In this document: piece by piece, positions 46,211-55,613 of the stretch
How positions within the stretch are numbered: position 1 is the first letter of the stretch
Layout: each line of letters opens with the position of its first letter
Assembly: GCF_044904705.1 (NCBI RefSeq)
Contig: NZ_JADIKL010000003.1
Coordinates: forward strand, 1 to 64,000
Direction of reading: 5' to 3'
DNA: 64,000 bases
DNA from: Rhodanobacter_A agri
GTDB taxonomy: Bacteria; Pseudomonadota; Gammaproteobacteria; Xanthomonadales; Rhodanobacteraceae
Translations under genes and position numbers: made by a program
The notes under the pieces: model-generated
Database searches by the model: none
The model's input: only the letters and a program-made list of their open reading frames with translations
What the model was told of the DNA's origin: nothing

Positions 46211-47485
46211 TCATGCCCGCAGCTGCGCGTCGATCAGATGCATCAACCGCCCCACCGCACCGCGCTCGCGCTCGAACACCTGCTGCGCGGCCCGTCCCAT
46301 TTCGCGGCGGCGCTCAGCATCGCGCAGCAGGCCGAGCACCGCTTCGCCCAGCGCATCGCTGCCAGGCACGCGCAGCGCGCCGCCATGCTCGATCAGGCTG
46401 GCGGTGATCTCTTCGAAGTTGAAGGTATGCGGCCCCACCAGCACCGGCGTGGACAACGCCGCCGGCTCCAGCACGTTGTGGCCGCCGATCGGCACCAGGC
46501 TGCCGCCCACGAAGGCCAGGCCCGCGGCCGCGTAGAACGGCATCAGCTGGCCCATCGCATCGATCACGAAGACCTGGTTCGCCGGTGCGGGCATACCGTC
46601 GGCACTGTAGGTACCGGTGGCGAAACCCAGGCTGCGCACGGCGTGCTCCACCGGCCGGAAGCGCTCAGGATGACGCGGAGCGATCAGCAGCAACGCATCG
46701 GGCAACCGCTTGAGTACCGCGAGATGTGCATCCAGCACAGCCTGCTCCTCGCCCTCGTGGGTGCTCGCCGCGATCCATACCGGCCGCCGCGCCCCCCAGT
46801 GATCGCGCAGGCGTGCACCTACGATGGGCGCCTCTTGCGGCACCGGCATGTCGTACTTGAGATTCCCACACACCAGGACGCGCTCGGCCGGCGCACCGAT
46901 CAGCCGATAACGCTCCGCGTCGGCGTGCGACTGCGCGGCGACCAGGCGCACGCAGCCCAACGCTGCACGCACCATCCCGCGCAACGGCCGCGGCCGGTAA
47001 CCGCGCAGCGAACGCTCGGACAGGCGCGCATTGACGATCATCAACGGAATGCCGCGGCGGCGGCAGGCGAAATACAGGTTCGGCCAGATCTCGGTTTCCA
47101 CGATCAGCGCCAGCCGTGGCCGCACGCCGGCGAGAAAACGGTTCACCGCATACGGCAGGTCGTAGGGCAGATAGACATGGAACACGCTGTCGCCGAACAG
47201 CTGCTGCACCCGCGCGGTACCGGTGGGCGTCACCGTGGTCACCACCAGCGGCGCATCCGGATAATCGCGCCTGAGCGCCTTGATCAACGGCTCGGCCGCG
47301 TTCACCTCGCCTACCGACACCGCATGCACCCACAGGCTGCCGGTCAGATCCGACGGCGCCTTGAAGAAGCCGAAACGCTCGGCCCAGCGCCAGTAGTACG
47401 GCCGCGAACGGAAACCGCGCAGCGCCAGCCGCAGCACGATCAGCGGCGTCACCAGATACATCGCGAGGGTGTAGAGATAACGCAA
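46211..47485 (-). CDS. waaA: 3-deoxy-D-manno-octulosonic acid (Kdo) transferase
   Basis: A 424-residue GT30 enzyme that adds Kdo to lipid A precursor at the cytoplasmic face of the inner membrane. The N-terminal anchor (LYTLAMYLVTPLIVLRLALR), SLWVHAVSVGEVNAAEPLIK, LIVETEIWPNLYFACRRRGI, AASTHEGEEQAVLDAHLAVL, LIAPRHPERF and FVGGSLVPIGGHNVLEPAAL are all characteristic. The TTG at 47485 with GGAG 6 bases upstream is preferred because family members begin with LR-x-LYTL; the next ATG (47461) would cut the anchor. It is divergent from lpxL. Confidence 0.92.
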   Translation of the reverse strand: MRYLYTLAMYLVTPLIVLRLALRGFRSRPYYWRWAERFGFFKAPSDLTGSLWVHAVSVGEVNAAEPLIKALRRDYPDAPLVVTTVTPTGTARVQQLFGDSVFHVYLPYDLPYAVNRFLAGVRPRLALIVETEIWPNLYFACRRRGIPLMIVNARLSERSLRGYRPRPLRGMVRAALGCVRLVAAQSHADAERYRLIGAPAERVLVCGNLKYDMPVPQEAPIVGARLRDHWGARRPVWIAASTHEGEEQAVLDAHLAVLKRLPDALLLIAPRHPERFRPVEHAVRSLGFATGTYSADGMPAPANQVFVIDAMGQLMPFYAAAGLAFVGGSLVPIGGHNVLEPAALSTPVLVGPHTFNFEEITASLIEHGGALRVPGSDALGEAVLGLLRDAERRREMGRAAQQVFERERGAVGRLMHLIDAQLRA

Positions 47486-47636
47486 GGCAGGCTCCGGAAA
47501 CAACGCACGAGTATAAGAGCCAGTTTGATATCCCCACACAGCCCGCGTCGTCTTGCCGTGGCCGTCCCGCGGCGACATCGAACACGCCTCATGGGAGCGG
47601 CCATGCCGTTGCGGCTCGTCCATTACAATGCCGCGG

Positions 47637-48563
47637 ATGCCCGGCACCCCACGCCCCGACTTCCACCGCTCCCTGCTCGCGCCGCGCCACTGGCCGGCCT
47701 GGCTCGCCGTGGGCGTGATCAAGCTGGTGGCGCTGCTGCCGTATCGCACACTGATGGCGCTGGGCCGTGCGCTGGGTGCGCTGGTGCAGCGCGTGCCCTC
47801 GGCGCGGCGTCCGGTGGCGACGACCAACATCGCATTGTGCTTTCCCGAGCTCGACGCGCCCGCCCAGGCAGCGCTGGTCGACGCGCATCTGCGCGACATC
47901 GGCCTGATGCTGATGGAGTTCGCGCTGGGCTGGCTGGGCTCGGAACGCGCGATCGCACGCGTCCCGGTGAGCGTCGAGGGCCTGGAGCATCTCGAAGCCG
48001 CCCGCGCGCAAGGCCGTGGCGTGTTGCTGGTGGGCGGCCATTTCTCGCACCTGGAACTGTGCGCGCGACTGGTGTCGCGGCGCATCCGCATCGCCGGCAT
48101 GTACCGCAAGATGGATTCGGCGGTATTCGAATGGGTGGTGCTGCGCGCCCGCCTCGGCTACGCCGACGCCATGTTCGACAAGGATGACATCCGCGGCACG
48201 GTGAAATACCTGCGCGCGGGCGGCACGCTGTGGTACGCGCCCGATCAGGACATGCGCAGCAAGGACAACGTGTTCGTGCCGTTCTTCGGCGTGCCCGCCG
48301 CCACCATCACCGCCACCCATCACCTGGCGCGCTTGTCCGGCGCGGCGGTGATTCCGTTCTTCCACCGCCGCCTGCCCGACGGCAAGGGCTATGCGCTGCG
48401 CCTGAGCGCGCCGCTGGAGGATTTCCCCGGAGCCAGTGCGCTGGACGACACCGCGCGCGTCAACGCCTGCATCGAGCAGATGGTGCGCGAGGCGCCCGAG
48501 CAATACCTGTGGGTGCACAAGCGCTTCAAGACCCGCCCGCCCGGCCTGCCGCCGGTGTACTGA
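47637..48563 (+). CDS. lpxL: Lipid A biosynthesis lauroyl acyltransferase-type protein
   Basis: A 308-residue LpxL/HtrB family acyltransferase with an N-terminal membrane helix (LAVGVIKLVALLPYRTLMAL) and the H-x4-E catalytic motif in GGHFSHLELCARL. VPFFGVPAATITATHHLARL and YLWVHKRFKTRPPGLPP are typical. It adds a secondary acyl chain to Kdo2-lipid IVA, consistent with the adjacent waaA. ATG 47637 or 47628 are both possible starts, and neither has a clear Shine-Dalgarno. It is followed closely by the deacetylase and glycosyltransferase genes. Confidence 0.9.
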   Translation: MPGTPRPDFHRSLLAPRHWPAWLAVGVIKLVALLPYRTLMALGRALGALVQRVPSARRPVATTNIALCFPELDAPAQAALVDAHLRDIGLMLMEFALGWLGSERAIARVPVSVEGLEHLEAARAQGRGVLLVGGHFSHLELCARLVSRRIRIAGMYRKMDSAVFEWVVLRARLGYADAMFDKDDIRGTVKYLRAGGTLWYAPDQDMRSKDNVFVPFFGVPAATITATHHLARLSGAAVIPFFHRRLPDGKGYALRLSAPLEDFPGASALDDTARVNACIEQMVREAPEQYLWVHKRFKTRPPGLPPVY

Positions 48564-48586
48564 ACCACGCAGCCACGCCCGCCGCC

Positions 48587-49306
48587 ATGCCCATCCCCAT
48601 CCTGATGTACCACAACATCGCGCCGGCACCGCGCGAGCTGAAACGCTGGCGCAGCCTGTACGTGCACCCGCGTTCGTTCGCACGGCAGATGGCGCTGCTG
48701 CGCCGGCTCGGCTACGCCGGCTTGTCGATGGGCGCGGCGATGCCGTACCTGCGCGGCGAGCGGCAGGGTCGCGTCGCGGTGATCACGCTGGACGATGGCT
48801 ACGTCGACAATCTCGAGAACGCGCTGCCGGTGCTGCAGCGCCACGGCTTCAGCGCCACCTGTTATGCGGTGAGCGGCGCACTGGGCCGCTACAACGACTG
48901 GGACGATACCAAGCTCGGCGTGCGCAAGCCGATGATGGACGCCTCGCAGTTGCGCGCCTGGCATGCCGGCGGCATGGAGGTAGGTGCGCACACGCGCACC
49001 CATCCGCGCCTGCGCCAGTGCAGCGACGCGCAGTTGCGCGACGAGATCGCCGGCAACAAGGCCGAACTGGAAGAGCTGATCGGCGCACCGGTCACGCAGT
49101 TCTGTTATCCCTACGGCGATCACGACGACCGCGTGGTCGCCGCCACCCGCGAAGCCGGCTACGCCGCGGCCACCACGATCCAGCGCGGCCGCGCACAGCC
49201 GGGCGGCGACCTGTGGCGGCTGCCGCGCGTGGCGGTAGCGCGCAGCCACATCCTGCCGCAGTTCGCCTGGCGTGCGCTCACCGGCTACGAGGATCGGCGC
49301 GGATGA
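48587..49306 (+). CDS. Polysaccharide deacetylase (NodB domain)
   Basis: A 239-residue CE4 enzyme. MPIPILMYHNIAP opens the domain; ITLDDGYVDNLENALPVL supplies the catalytic/metal Asp pair, GAHTRTHPRL the two metal His, and FCYPYGDHDDRVVAA the arginine/pocket motif. It has no signal peptide, so it may act on lipid-linked sugars at the cytoplasmic face, probably on LPS-core or O-unit sugars. Its stop overlaps the next start by 4 bp. Confidence 0.9.
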   Translation: MPIPILMYHNIAPAPRELKRWRSLYVHPRSFARQMALLRRLGYAGLSMGAAMPYLRGERQGRVAVITLDDGYVDNLENALPVLQRHGFSATCYAVSGALGRYNDWDDTKLGVRKPMMDASQLRAWHAGGMEVGAHTRTHPRLRQCSDAQLRDEIAGNKAELEELIGAPVTQFCYPYGDHDDRVVAATREAGYAAATTIQRGRAQPGGDLWRLPRVAVARSHILPQFAWRALTGYEDRRG

Positions 49307-50385
49307 AGTTCCTGTTCGCCGGCACCAGCCGCGAGAACGGCGGCGCCGAGGCCCACTTTGTCACCTTGACCCAGGCGCTGGCCGCTGCCGGCCACACGGT
49401 GGAGGCGGTGGTGCACCCGGATGCGCCAATGGCGAAGGCGCTGGCCGGCTCGGCGGTGCGCCTGCATGCGGGGCGCTTCCGCAACGTGTTCGATCTGCGC
49501 GGCTACCGCGCCACCATCGCCGCCGCACGCCGCCTGAAACCGGACTGGCTGGTCGGGGACTTCGGCAAGGAATACTGGCCGCTGATCCTGATCGGCCGCC
49601 TGCTCGGCATCCCGGTGGCGCTGTTCCGCCATCGCCTCAAGCCGATGAACCGGCTCTCGGCGCGACTGGTGGCGCGCTGCGCGCAGCGCTTCTTCGCGGT
49701 ATCCGAATATGCGCGCCGCGACTACATCGAACACGGCATGCCCGCCGGGCGCGTGCAAGTGCTGTACAACCCGGTGGACATGGAGCAGTGCCGGCCGGAT
49801 CCGGCGCAACGCGCCGCGCTGCTGCAGCAGCTGGAACTGGACGAAAGCGCGCTCGTGCTCGGCTGCTTCGGCCGCCTGCACGCAGGCAAGGGCATCTACA
49901 CCTTGCTCGATGCCGCCAACGCGGCGATGGCGCAGGAACCACGCCTGCATTGCCTGTGGCTGGGCGACGGCATCGACACGCAGCGATTGCGCGACAGCAT
50001 CGCCGCTTCGCCGTTCCCCGCTCGTCACCACCAGCTCGGCTGGGTTGCCGACGCGGCTCCGTACTACAACGCGCTGTCGCTGCTGGCCTTCCCCTCGATC
50101 GCAACGGAAGCCTTCGGCCGCACTCCGGTGGAGGCGCAGGCCTGCAATGTGCCGGTGCTGTGCAGCGATGCTTTCGGCATCCCGGAAACACTGCAGCCCG
50201 GCGTCACCGGCCTGCTGCTGCCGCCAGGCGACAGCGCGGCATGGCGCGACGGCATCCTGGCGTTGTGCGACGACGCCACGTGCTTGCCGATGGCGGCTGC
50301 CGCACGCGATTTCGCGCTGCAGCACTTCAGCACGCCGGTGATCGCCGCCGAATTCGTGCGCCAGCTGGGCGAAGCCGGTCGCTGA
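49303..50385 (+). CDS. Glycosyltransferase family 4
   Basis: A 360-residue GT-B transferase. MKFLFAGTSRENGGAEAHFV is the N-terminal donor-fold start; LYNPVDMEQCRP, LGCFGRLHAGKGIYTLLDAA, WLGDGIDTQRLR and PSIATEAFGRTPVEAQACNV (E-x7-E region) mark the nucleotide-sugar site. It is translationally coupled to the deacetylase. It is likely an LPS-core glycosyltransferase; donor and acceptor are unknown. A tandem repeat follows the stop. Confidence 0.9.
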   Translation: MKFLFAGTSRENGGAEAHFVTLTQALAAAGHTVEAVVHPDAPMAKALAGSAVRLHAGRFRNVFDLRGYRATIAAARRLKPDWLVGDFGKEYWPLILIGRLLGIPVALFRHRLKPMNRLSARLVARCAQRFFAVSEYARRDYIEHGMPAGRVQVLYNPVDMEQCRPDPAQRAALLQQLELDESALVLGCFGRLHAGKGIYTLLDAANAAMAQEPRLHCLWLGDGIDTQRLRDSIAASPFPARHHQLGWVADAAPYYNALSLLAFPSIATEAFGRTPVEAQACNVPVLCSDAFGIPETLQPGVTGLLLPPGDSAAWRDGILALCDDATCLPMAAAARDFALQHFSTPVIAAEFVRQLGEAGR

Positions 50386-50403
50386 AGCCGCTGTCGTTGC
50401 TTT

Positions 50404-50580
50404 GCGAGCATCCGTGATCGCGGAGATCAAACGGCGGCCATCCATGACGCACGCCTTATCCCTTGCGGTCATCCATGATCGCGGAGATCAAACGGGCAGC
50501 CATCCATGACCGCACGCCTTATCCTTTGCGATCATCCATGATCGCGAAGATCAAACGGGCGGCCATCCATGGCCGCACTC
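50404..50580. repeat. Dispersed repeat, three units of about 62 bp
   Basis: Three units start at about 50415, 50476 and 50539. Each contains TGATCGCG(G/A)AGATCAAACGG, in which TGATC/GATCA can pair, followed by GGCGGCCATCCATG and a CGCAC-x-CTT tail. In unit 3 the second half is a perfect hairpin GCGGCCAT-CC-ATGGCCGC (50559-50576). The same element occurs at 60890-61006. It lies between convergent glycosyltransferase genes, so it is not coding. Confidence 0.85.
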
Positions 50581-50581
50581 T

Positions 50582-51337
50582 TCAGTGCATTCGTCGTCGC
50601 GCCTCGTACAGCTTGGCGTACTTCAGGAACACGTAGTTCGCGCCGACCACGCTGGCGATGAAGCCGGCCCAGCCATTGAGGAAGTAGCGCTTGAGCAGGT
50701 ATTGGCGCAAAAAGAACACGGGCGGGTAGATCACCATGCGCACGCCGGTGAAGCGTTGGCGGCGGCGCAGCTTGTTGGCCACCAGCGCACTGCTATAGCG
50801 GTTGATGCGATCGATGCGGCCGGCGATGTCGGGGTCGCTGTCGTTGACGAAGTCCGCGCGCCACAGCGTTTTCACCGGGCCGTCCACTTCCATCGCCGAA
50901 TGGATCTCCACGTCGTTCATGCGGCCGCGGCGACGGTCGTAGAGGCGCAGGTGGGCGTTGCGCCAGCTCCAGGGGTGCTGCACCGTCCAGAACATGCGCT
51001 CGCGCCGCGGTAGGCGGAAGCCGGCATGCTTCGGCGCAGTGAGCGCTCGCTCGATCACTGCGCGGCTGGCCGGCGAGAGCACCTCGTCGGCGTCGAGATT
51101 CAAGATCCAGTCGTGGCTGGCCATGCCGATCGCACGCTGCTTCTGCGGGCCGAATTCGTCGAACGGATGTGTATCCACGCGCGCACCATGGCGCCGCGCG
51201 ATCTCCAACGTATCGTCGGTCGAACCCGAGTCCAGCACCACGATCTCGTCCGCCCAGTCCACGCCGGACAGGCAGGCATCCAGTGTGGCCGCGTTGTTCA
51301 AGGTGATGACCACCACTGACAGCGGTTCACGCGCCAT
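50582..51337 (-). CDS. Glycosyltransferase family 2 (WaaE-like)
   Basis: A 251-residue GT2. SVVVITLNNAATLDACLSG starts the GT-A fold; VVLDSGSTDDTLEIARRHGA, QRAIGMASHDWILNLDADE (the D-x-D) and MFWTVQHPWSWRNAHLRLYD follow, and the C-terminus is amphipathic with VNDSDPDIAGRIDRINRYSS. This is close to WaaE/KdtX, which adds a glucose or heptose to the LPS inner core. GGGAGG precedes ATG 51337. Its start overlaps the end of the O-antigen ligase gene by 11 bp, so they are one operon. Confidence 0.9.
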   Translation of the reverse strand: MAREPLSVVVITLNNAATLDACLSGVDWADEIVVLDSGSTDDTLEIARRHGARVDTHPFDEFGPQKQRAIGMASHDWILNLDADEVLSPASRAVIERALTAPKHAGFRLPRRERMFWTVQHPWSWRNAHLRLYDRRRGRMNDVEIHSAMEVDGPVKTLWRADFVNDSDPDIAGRIDRINRYSSALVANKLRRRQRFTGVRMVIYPPVFFLRQYLLKRYFLNGWAGFIASVVGANYVFLKYAKLYEARRRMH

Positions 51338-52655
51338 CGCGAACCTCCCGGGGAAGCGCTTCTTTGAAAAGTCCGGGAGGGATGCCGGGCTCTGCTCTGC
51401 CGGCAGGGATGCCGGCAACAAACAAACTCGCACACCACAACCCCAGCAACCAGGCGAACAGCAAGCCCCACCATGCCGAATAGAAGGCCAGATGGGTGTT
51501 CAGCGGGAACAGCATCACACCCAGCGCCAGCGTGGCCGGGAACGCCCGTTCGCGCGCCGCGGCCCCCACGCGCCGCCAGGCGCGCCACGCCAGCACCACC
51601 GCCGCGAGCCACAGCACGAGGCCGATGCCGCCGGTCTCGGTGAGGATCTCCAGCACGATCTGATGCGCGTGGCAGGCGCCCTCGCCTTCGCCGCAGGACT
51701 CGGCCACTACGAAGTGATCGTTCGCTGGCGCAAACTGCGGATAGGCGTAGCGAAAGGCACGCACGCCCACGCCGTTGAACGGATGCGCGGCGACCATCGC
51801 CAGGCTGTCGCGCCAGATATCGAGCCGTCCGGTGAGCGCCTCGTCCAGTCCACGATGCGTGCCGTGCAGCGCGTCCATGGTGCGCTGCATGCGCGCCTCG
51901 AAACGGCTGGAGGTATGCCACGCGATACCGCCGGCCAGCGCCAGCACCATGGCACACAGGCCGCCATACAGCGCGAAGCGGCGCCACGAACTCGCCTCCC
52001 GCCATGCAAAGGCCAGCGCCACCAGCCCGTAGCACAGCCATGCCGCGCGCGAGCCGGCCAGCAGCACCGGCCCCAGCAGCAGCAGGAAGGCCGCGACCAG
52101 TCCCGGCAAGCCCCAGCGTCGCCGCGCCGCCCACAGTGCGAACGGCGACAGCACCGCCAGCGTGGGCCCGAGCTTGAGGTTGCGCGCGCCGAAGATGCCA
52201 GAGATGCGCTCGGCCTCTGCATGCCCACCGAGGCTCCAGCCGGTAAAGGCCTGCACCCATGCGTCCAGCACCCACCACGCCAGCACACAGGCCACCGCCA
52301 CATACAACGCCTGCAGGCGGCGCTCGTCGCGGATCACGAAGCAGGCGTACATGCCCAGCGGCAGGTAGCGCAGCAGCGCGGCCACTGTGCTCCAGCTCTT
52401 GCCCGGCGCCAGCGAATCGAAGGCCGAGATTAGCGCCGCGCCGATGTAGGCTGCCAGCAGCCACGACAGCAGGCGCGCGCCGGGCAAATCGCGACACGCC
52501 TGTGGCGTGCGCGCAAACAGCAGGATCGCCCCGACCACACAAAGGAAGGTGCCGAATTCGCTGCTGCGCCCGAACGGCAGCAGCGCGATCACCAGCCAGA
52601 ACGGCAGCAGCGGCGAGCGCAGGGCGGTCTTGAGCGAATCGATCGCTGAGATCAT
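51327..52655 (-). CDS. waaL: O-antigen ligase family protein
   Basis: A 442-residue polytopic membrane protein of the Wzy_C family with about 12 transmembrane helices. The periplasmic loop carries the conserved R-x-D-I-W...HP-N-G-x-G pattern (LTGRLDIWRDSLAMVAAHPF, then NGVGVRAFRYAYPQFA) and a distal NDHFVVAESCGEGEGACHAH-QIV segment with the functional His. It attaches O-antigen or oligosaccharide to lipid A-core in the periplasm. The ATG at 52655 avoids the non-hydrophobic upstream extension. Confidence 0.9.
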   Translation of the reverse strand: MISAIDSLKTALRSPLLPFWLVIALLPFGRSSEFGTFLCVVGAILLFARTPQACRDLPGARLLSWLLAAYIGAALISAFDSLAPGKSWSTVAALLRYLPLGMYACFVIRDERRLQALYVAVACVLAWWVLDAWVQAFTGWSLGGHAEAERISGIFGARNLKLGPTLAVLSPFALWAARRRWGLPGLVAAFLLLLGPVLLAGSRAAWLCYGLVALAFAWREASSWRRFALYGGLCAMVLALAGGIAWHTSSRFEARMQRTMDALHGTHRGLDEALTGRLDIWRDSLAMVAAHPFNGVGVRAFRYAYPQFAPANDHFVVAESCGEGEGACHAHQIVLEILTETGGIGLVLWLAAVVLAWRAWRRVGAAARERAFPATLALGVMLFPLNTHLAFYSAWWGLLFAWLLGLWCASLFVAGIPAGRAEPGIPPGLFKEALPREVRDGA

Positions 52656-52694
52656 GCAGGAACCGGCAAGACGACGATCCCGCATTGTAGGGGT

Positions 52695-53822
52695 TCAGCC
52701 GGCGACCACGTCCCCGTACAGCGACAAGGTGGCCTGCTGCATGTCTTCCAGCCGATAAGACTGCAGCATCGGGATCGGCGGCGCCACGCGCAGCAGTTCG
52801 GCGGCGCGTTCCACCAGCCGCTCGCGGTCGCCCGGCGGCACGCGGCCGGCGGGATACAGCTCGGCCAGCAATTCGCCCACGCCGCCATGCGCGTAGCCCA
52901 GCACCGGCCGGCACAGCGACAACGCCTCGATCACGGTGCGGCCGAAGGATTCGGGCTTGTTCGACAATTGCAGGATCAGGCTGGAGATCGCGTACACGTC
53001 GCGCACGTCGCTGCGCGGCGGCGTCAGCACCACCTGCGCCTCCACGCCACGATCGCGGATCAGCTTGCGCAGCTCTTCCACGTACGCCTCGCGGCCGGCC
53101 TCGATCACTCCCAGCAGCAGCAGGCGCACGTCGATACCGCGGCGCTTGAGGTCGGCCAGCAGCTCGATCGCGTCATGGTGCCCTTTGAGTCGGCTACCGC
53201 GACCCGGCAGGGTTAGCAGCGGTGCACCGGCCAGCGCGGGATACTCGGCGAAGAACGCCCGCTTCCACGCCTCGTCCGGACGATGGCCGTAGGGGAATGC
53301 CTCCGGGTCGATGCCGCGCGGGATCACCCGCACCCTGCCCGGCTCCAGCCATCGGTAATGACCGAGCACGTAGTCGCGCAAGGTCTGCGATACCACGATC
53401 ACGCGTTCGCCCCGCAGCAGGATTGCGCTATAGCGGCCGGGCGAGTTGAGCCCGTGCACCGTGGTGACGAAGTGCGGCCGCGGATCGAGCCCCTTCAATG
53501 CCCACCAGCCCAGCCACGCCGGTACGCGCGAGCGCGCGTGGACGATGTCGGGCCTGAGCTCACGCAGATGCCGGCGCAGAGCACCGAGCCGCCACAGGGT
53601 AGCCAGCGATTTGCGGCCGATATCCAGCGTGATGTGTTCGCTGCCCTCGGCCAGGAGCTGTTCCACCAGGCGCCCGCCGGCAGAGATCACCACCGAGCGA
53701 TGCCCCGCCTGCACCAGCGCGCGCGCGACCTCCAGCGCGGAACGCTCCGCGCCGCCGGACTGCAGCGCGGGGATCAGCTGGACGACGGTCAGTCGCGGTG
53801 TGGAGTCGACACTGCCGGACAT
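52695..53822 (-). CDS. Glycosyltransferase family 4
   Basis: A 375-residue GT-B transferase. TVVQLIPALQSGGAERSALE is the N-terminal strand and glycine loop; IVHARSRVPAWLG, TVHGLNSPGRYSAILLRGER, VIPRGIDPEAFPYG and LSNKPESFGRTVIEALSLCR (E-x7-E) complete it. The start is uncertain: ATG 53822 begins just before the fold, while ATG 53864 or 53855 would add 10-14 residues. It lies 39 bp upstream of the O-antigen ligase on the same strand and belongs to the LPS-core/O-unit set. Confidence 0.88.
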   Translation of the reverse strand: MSGSVDSTPRLTVVQLIPALQSGGAERSALEVARALVQAGHRSVVISAGGRLVEQLLAEGSEHITLDIGRKSLATLWRLGALRRHLRELRPDIVHARSRVPAWLGWWALKGLDPRPHFVTTVHGLNSPGRYSAILLRGERVIVVSQTLRDYVLGHYRWLEPGRVRVIPRGIDPEAFPYGHRPDEAWKRAFFAEYPALAGAPLLTLPGRGSRLKGHHDAIELLADLKRRGIDVRLLLLGVIEAGREAYVEELRKLIRDRGVEAQVVLTPPRSDVRDVYAISSLILQLSNKPESFGRTVIEALSLCRPVLGYAHGGVGELLAELYPAGRVPPGDRERLVERAAELLRVAPPIPMLQSYRLEDMQQATLSLYGDVVAG

Positions 53823-53915
53823 GGTTCCCGCCTGCGGGCCTGCATCCTGATGCATGAGTTTCATCCTGAAATCCAAGCAAGAACAATGCCGCCACCATCC
53901 TGAAGACTGGATCAA

Positions 53916-54122
53916 TCAGTCGCGCAGGACGTAACGTGCTCCGCAATAAGGACAAACCGACTCGCCGCCATCGTCGACGATCGGCAGGTACACCTTCGGG
54001 TGCGAATTCCACAGCGCCATGCCCGGCATCGGGCACGACAGCGGCAGGTCGGCGCGCGTCACTTCGTAACGATTTTCGGCATTCGCCGGGATCGGCGTGA
54101 CCGCCGCGACAGGGGCAGACAT
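53916..54122 (-). CDS. Zinc-finger (CHCC) domain protein
   Basis: A 68-residue protein with a zf-CHCC domain as in NDUFS6 homologues: LSCPMPG, NSHPKVYLPI, and CPYCGARYVL supply the Cys-His-Cys-Cys zinc ligands. It is a small cytoplasmic protein that is widespread in proteobacteria; its role is unclear. ATG 54122 gives the usual length. It sits at the upstream edge of the LPS glycosyltransferase genes, 93 bp from the GT4 start. Confidence 0.88.
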   Translation of the reverse strand: MSAPVAAVTPIPANAENRYEVTRADLPLSCPMPGMALWNSHPKVYLPIVDDGGESVCPYCGARYVLRD

Positions 54123-54298
54123 GGGATGGCTCCAGGCTGGATGCGGGACCGCCAATGGTAGCAGGCTGCGCTATGCTACCGGCGCTCGGCGCAAGCCGGC
54201 AGGGGAAGCAACGGGGACGGCGCGGTACAGGGCCCTATGCCACGCGCCGCGAGGCAACAGCCAGCCGGTTCGGCCGGCACTTGCAGCGGGGGTCGACC

Positions 54299-55546
54299 AT
54301 GGATTTCGGCAAGATCATCGATCGCATCAAGGCCATCCTGAGCACGCCGAGGACCGAGTGGCCCGTCATCGCCACCGAACCGGCCACCACCACCAGCCTG
54401 TACTCCGGCTACATCGTCATCGTCGCCGCGCTGCCGGCAATCGCCCACTTCATCAAGGGTAGCCTGATCGGCAGCAGCGCCTTCGGCATGACCGTCCGCA
54501 ACTCGATCGGCGCCGGCATCACCCAGCTGGTGCTGGGCTACCTGCTGTCGCTGGTGCTGGCCTACGTGATGGCATTGATCATCAACGCGCTGGCACCGAG
54601 CTTCGGCGGCCAGAAGGACATGACCCAGGCGCTGAAGGTGGTGGCCTATTCGTGGACCGCCACCTGGGTCGCCGGCATCGCGGTGATCGTGCCGTGGCTG
54701 GGCTGGCTGATCGCCCTCGCCGGCGCCATCTACGGCATCTACCTGCTCTACCTCGGCCTGCCGCACACCATGAAATGCCCAGAGGACAAGGCCGGCGGCT
54801 ACACCGCGGTCAGCGTGGTCATCGCGATCGTGCTGAGCTGGATCATCGGCCTGATCGTCGCCGGCATGGCCGGCGCCGCCATGCTCAGCGGTGCCGCGAT
54901 GAGCAACAGCGGCAACGTCAGCATCGAAAGCAACAGCGCGATGGGCCGGCTCGCTGCGATGAGCCAGCGCGCCGAGCAGGCCAGCAAGGACATGGAGGCC
55001 GCGCAGAAATCCGGCGACAGCCAGGCCCAGGCCGCGGCGGCCGGCAAGATGATGGGCGCGATGGCAGGCAGCGATGGCAGCGTCGAGGCGCTGGCGCCCG
55101 ACCAGATCAAGGCCTTCCTGCCCGACAGCCTCGGCAGCCTCAAGCGCACCAACCTGTCGGCCCAGCGCAACGCGGCGATGGGCATGCAGATTTCCGAGGC
55201 GAGCGCCGACTACGCAAGCGCCGACAACAGCCAGCACATCACCCTCGAGGTTTCCGACACCGGTGGCGCCAAGGGCTTGATGGCGCTGGCCAGTGCGATG
55301 GCGCCGGAGGAGGAGCGGGAGACTGAGCACGGTTACGAAAAGACCTACACCGCCGGCGGCAACCTCGTGCACGAAGCCTGGGACACGCAGTCGAAGTACG
55401 GCGAATACAGTCTGATCGTCGGCAAGCGCTTCACAGTGAAGGCGCATGGCAATGCCGACAGCATCGACCAGCTGAAACAGGCCGTGGCCGGCATCGACCT
55501 CAACCAGCTGGCTTCGCTGAAGGATGCCGGCGTGAAAGCGAACTGA
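54299..55546 (+). CDS. Yip1 family inner-membrane protein
   Basis: A 415-residue protein. Residues 1-190 are a Yip1/YIF1-like membrane domain with five to six helices (MDFGKIIDRIKAILSTPRTE; TWVAGIAVIVPWLGWLIALA; YLGLPHTMKCPEDKAGGYTA). Residues about 200-415 form a soluble, Ala/Ser/Gln-rich helical linker followed by a domain with KRFTVKAHGNADSIDQLKQA. Function unknown; the N-terminal part typically sits in the inner membrane with a cytoplasmic head. A strong terminator follows. Confidence 0.82.
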   Translation: MDFGKIIDRIKAILSTPRTEWPVIATEPATTTSLYSGYIVIVAALPAIAHFIKGSLIGSSAFGMTVRNSIGAGITQLVLGYLLSLVLAYVMALIINALAPSFGGQKDMTQALKVVAYSWTATWVAGIAVIVPWLGWLIALAGAIYGIYLLYLGLPHTMKCPEDKAGGYTAVSVVIAIVLSWIIGLIVAGMAGAAMLSGAAMSNSGNVSIESNSAMGRLAAMSQRAEQASKDMEAAQKSGDSQAQAAAAGKMMGAMAGSDGSVEALAPDQIKAFLPDSLGSLKRTNLSAQRNAAMGMQISEASADYASADNSQHITLEVSDTGGAKGLMALASAMAPEEERETEHGYEKTYTAGGNLVHEAWDTQSKYGEYSLIVGKRFTVKAHGNADSIDQLKQAVAGIDLNQLASLKDAGVKAN

Positions 55547-55558
55547 GCCGGTTCGGCG

Positions 55559-55600
55559 ACAAAAAACCCGCGCCGTCGCCGGCGCGGGTTTTTTCTTTTC
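55559..55600 (+). terminator. Rho-independent terminator
   Basis: A stem AAAAAACCCGCGCC/GGCGCGGGTTTTTT with a GTCGCC loop and a T-run extended by CTTTT. It ends the Yip1-family transcript and, by symmetry, can also stop the convergent YceI gene. Confidence 0.92.
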
Positions 55601-55613
55601 CGGATGCCGCGGC

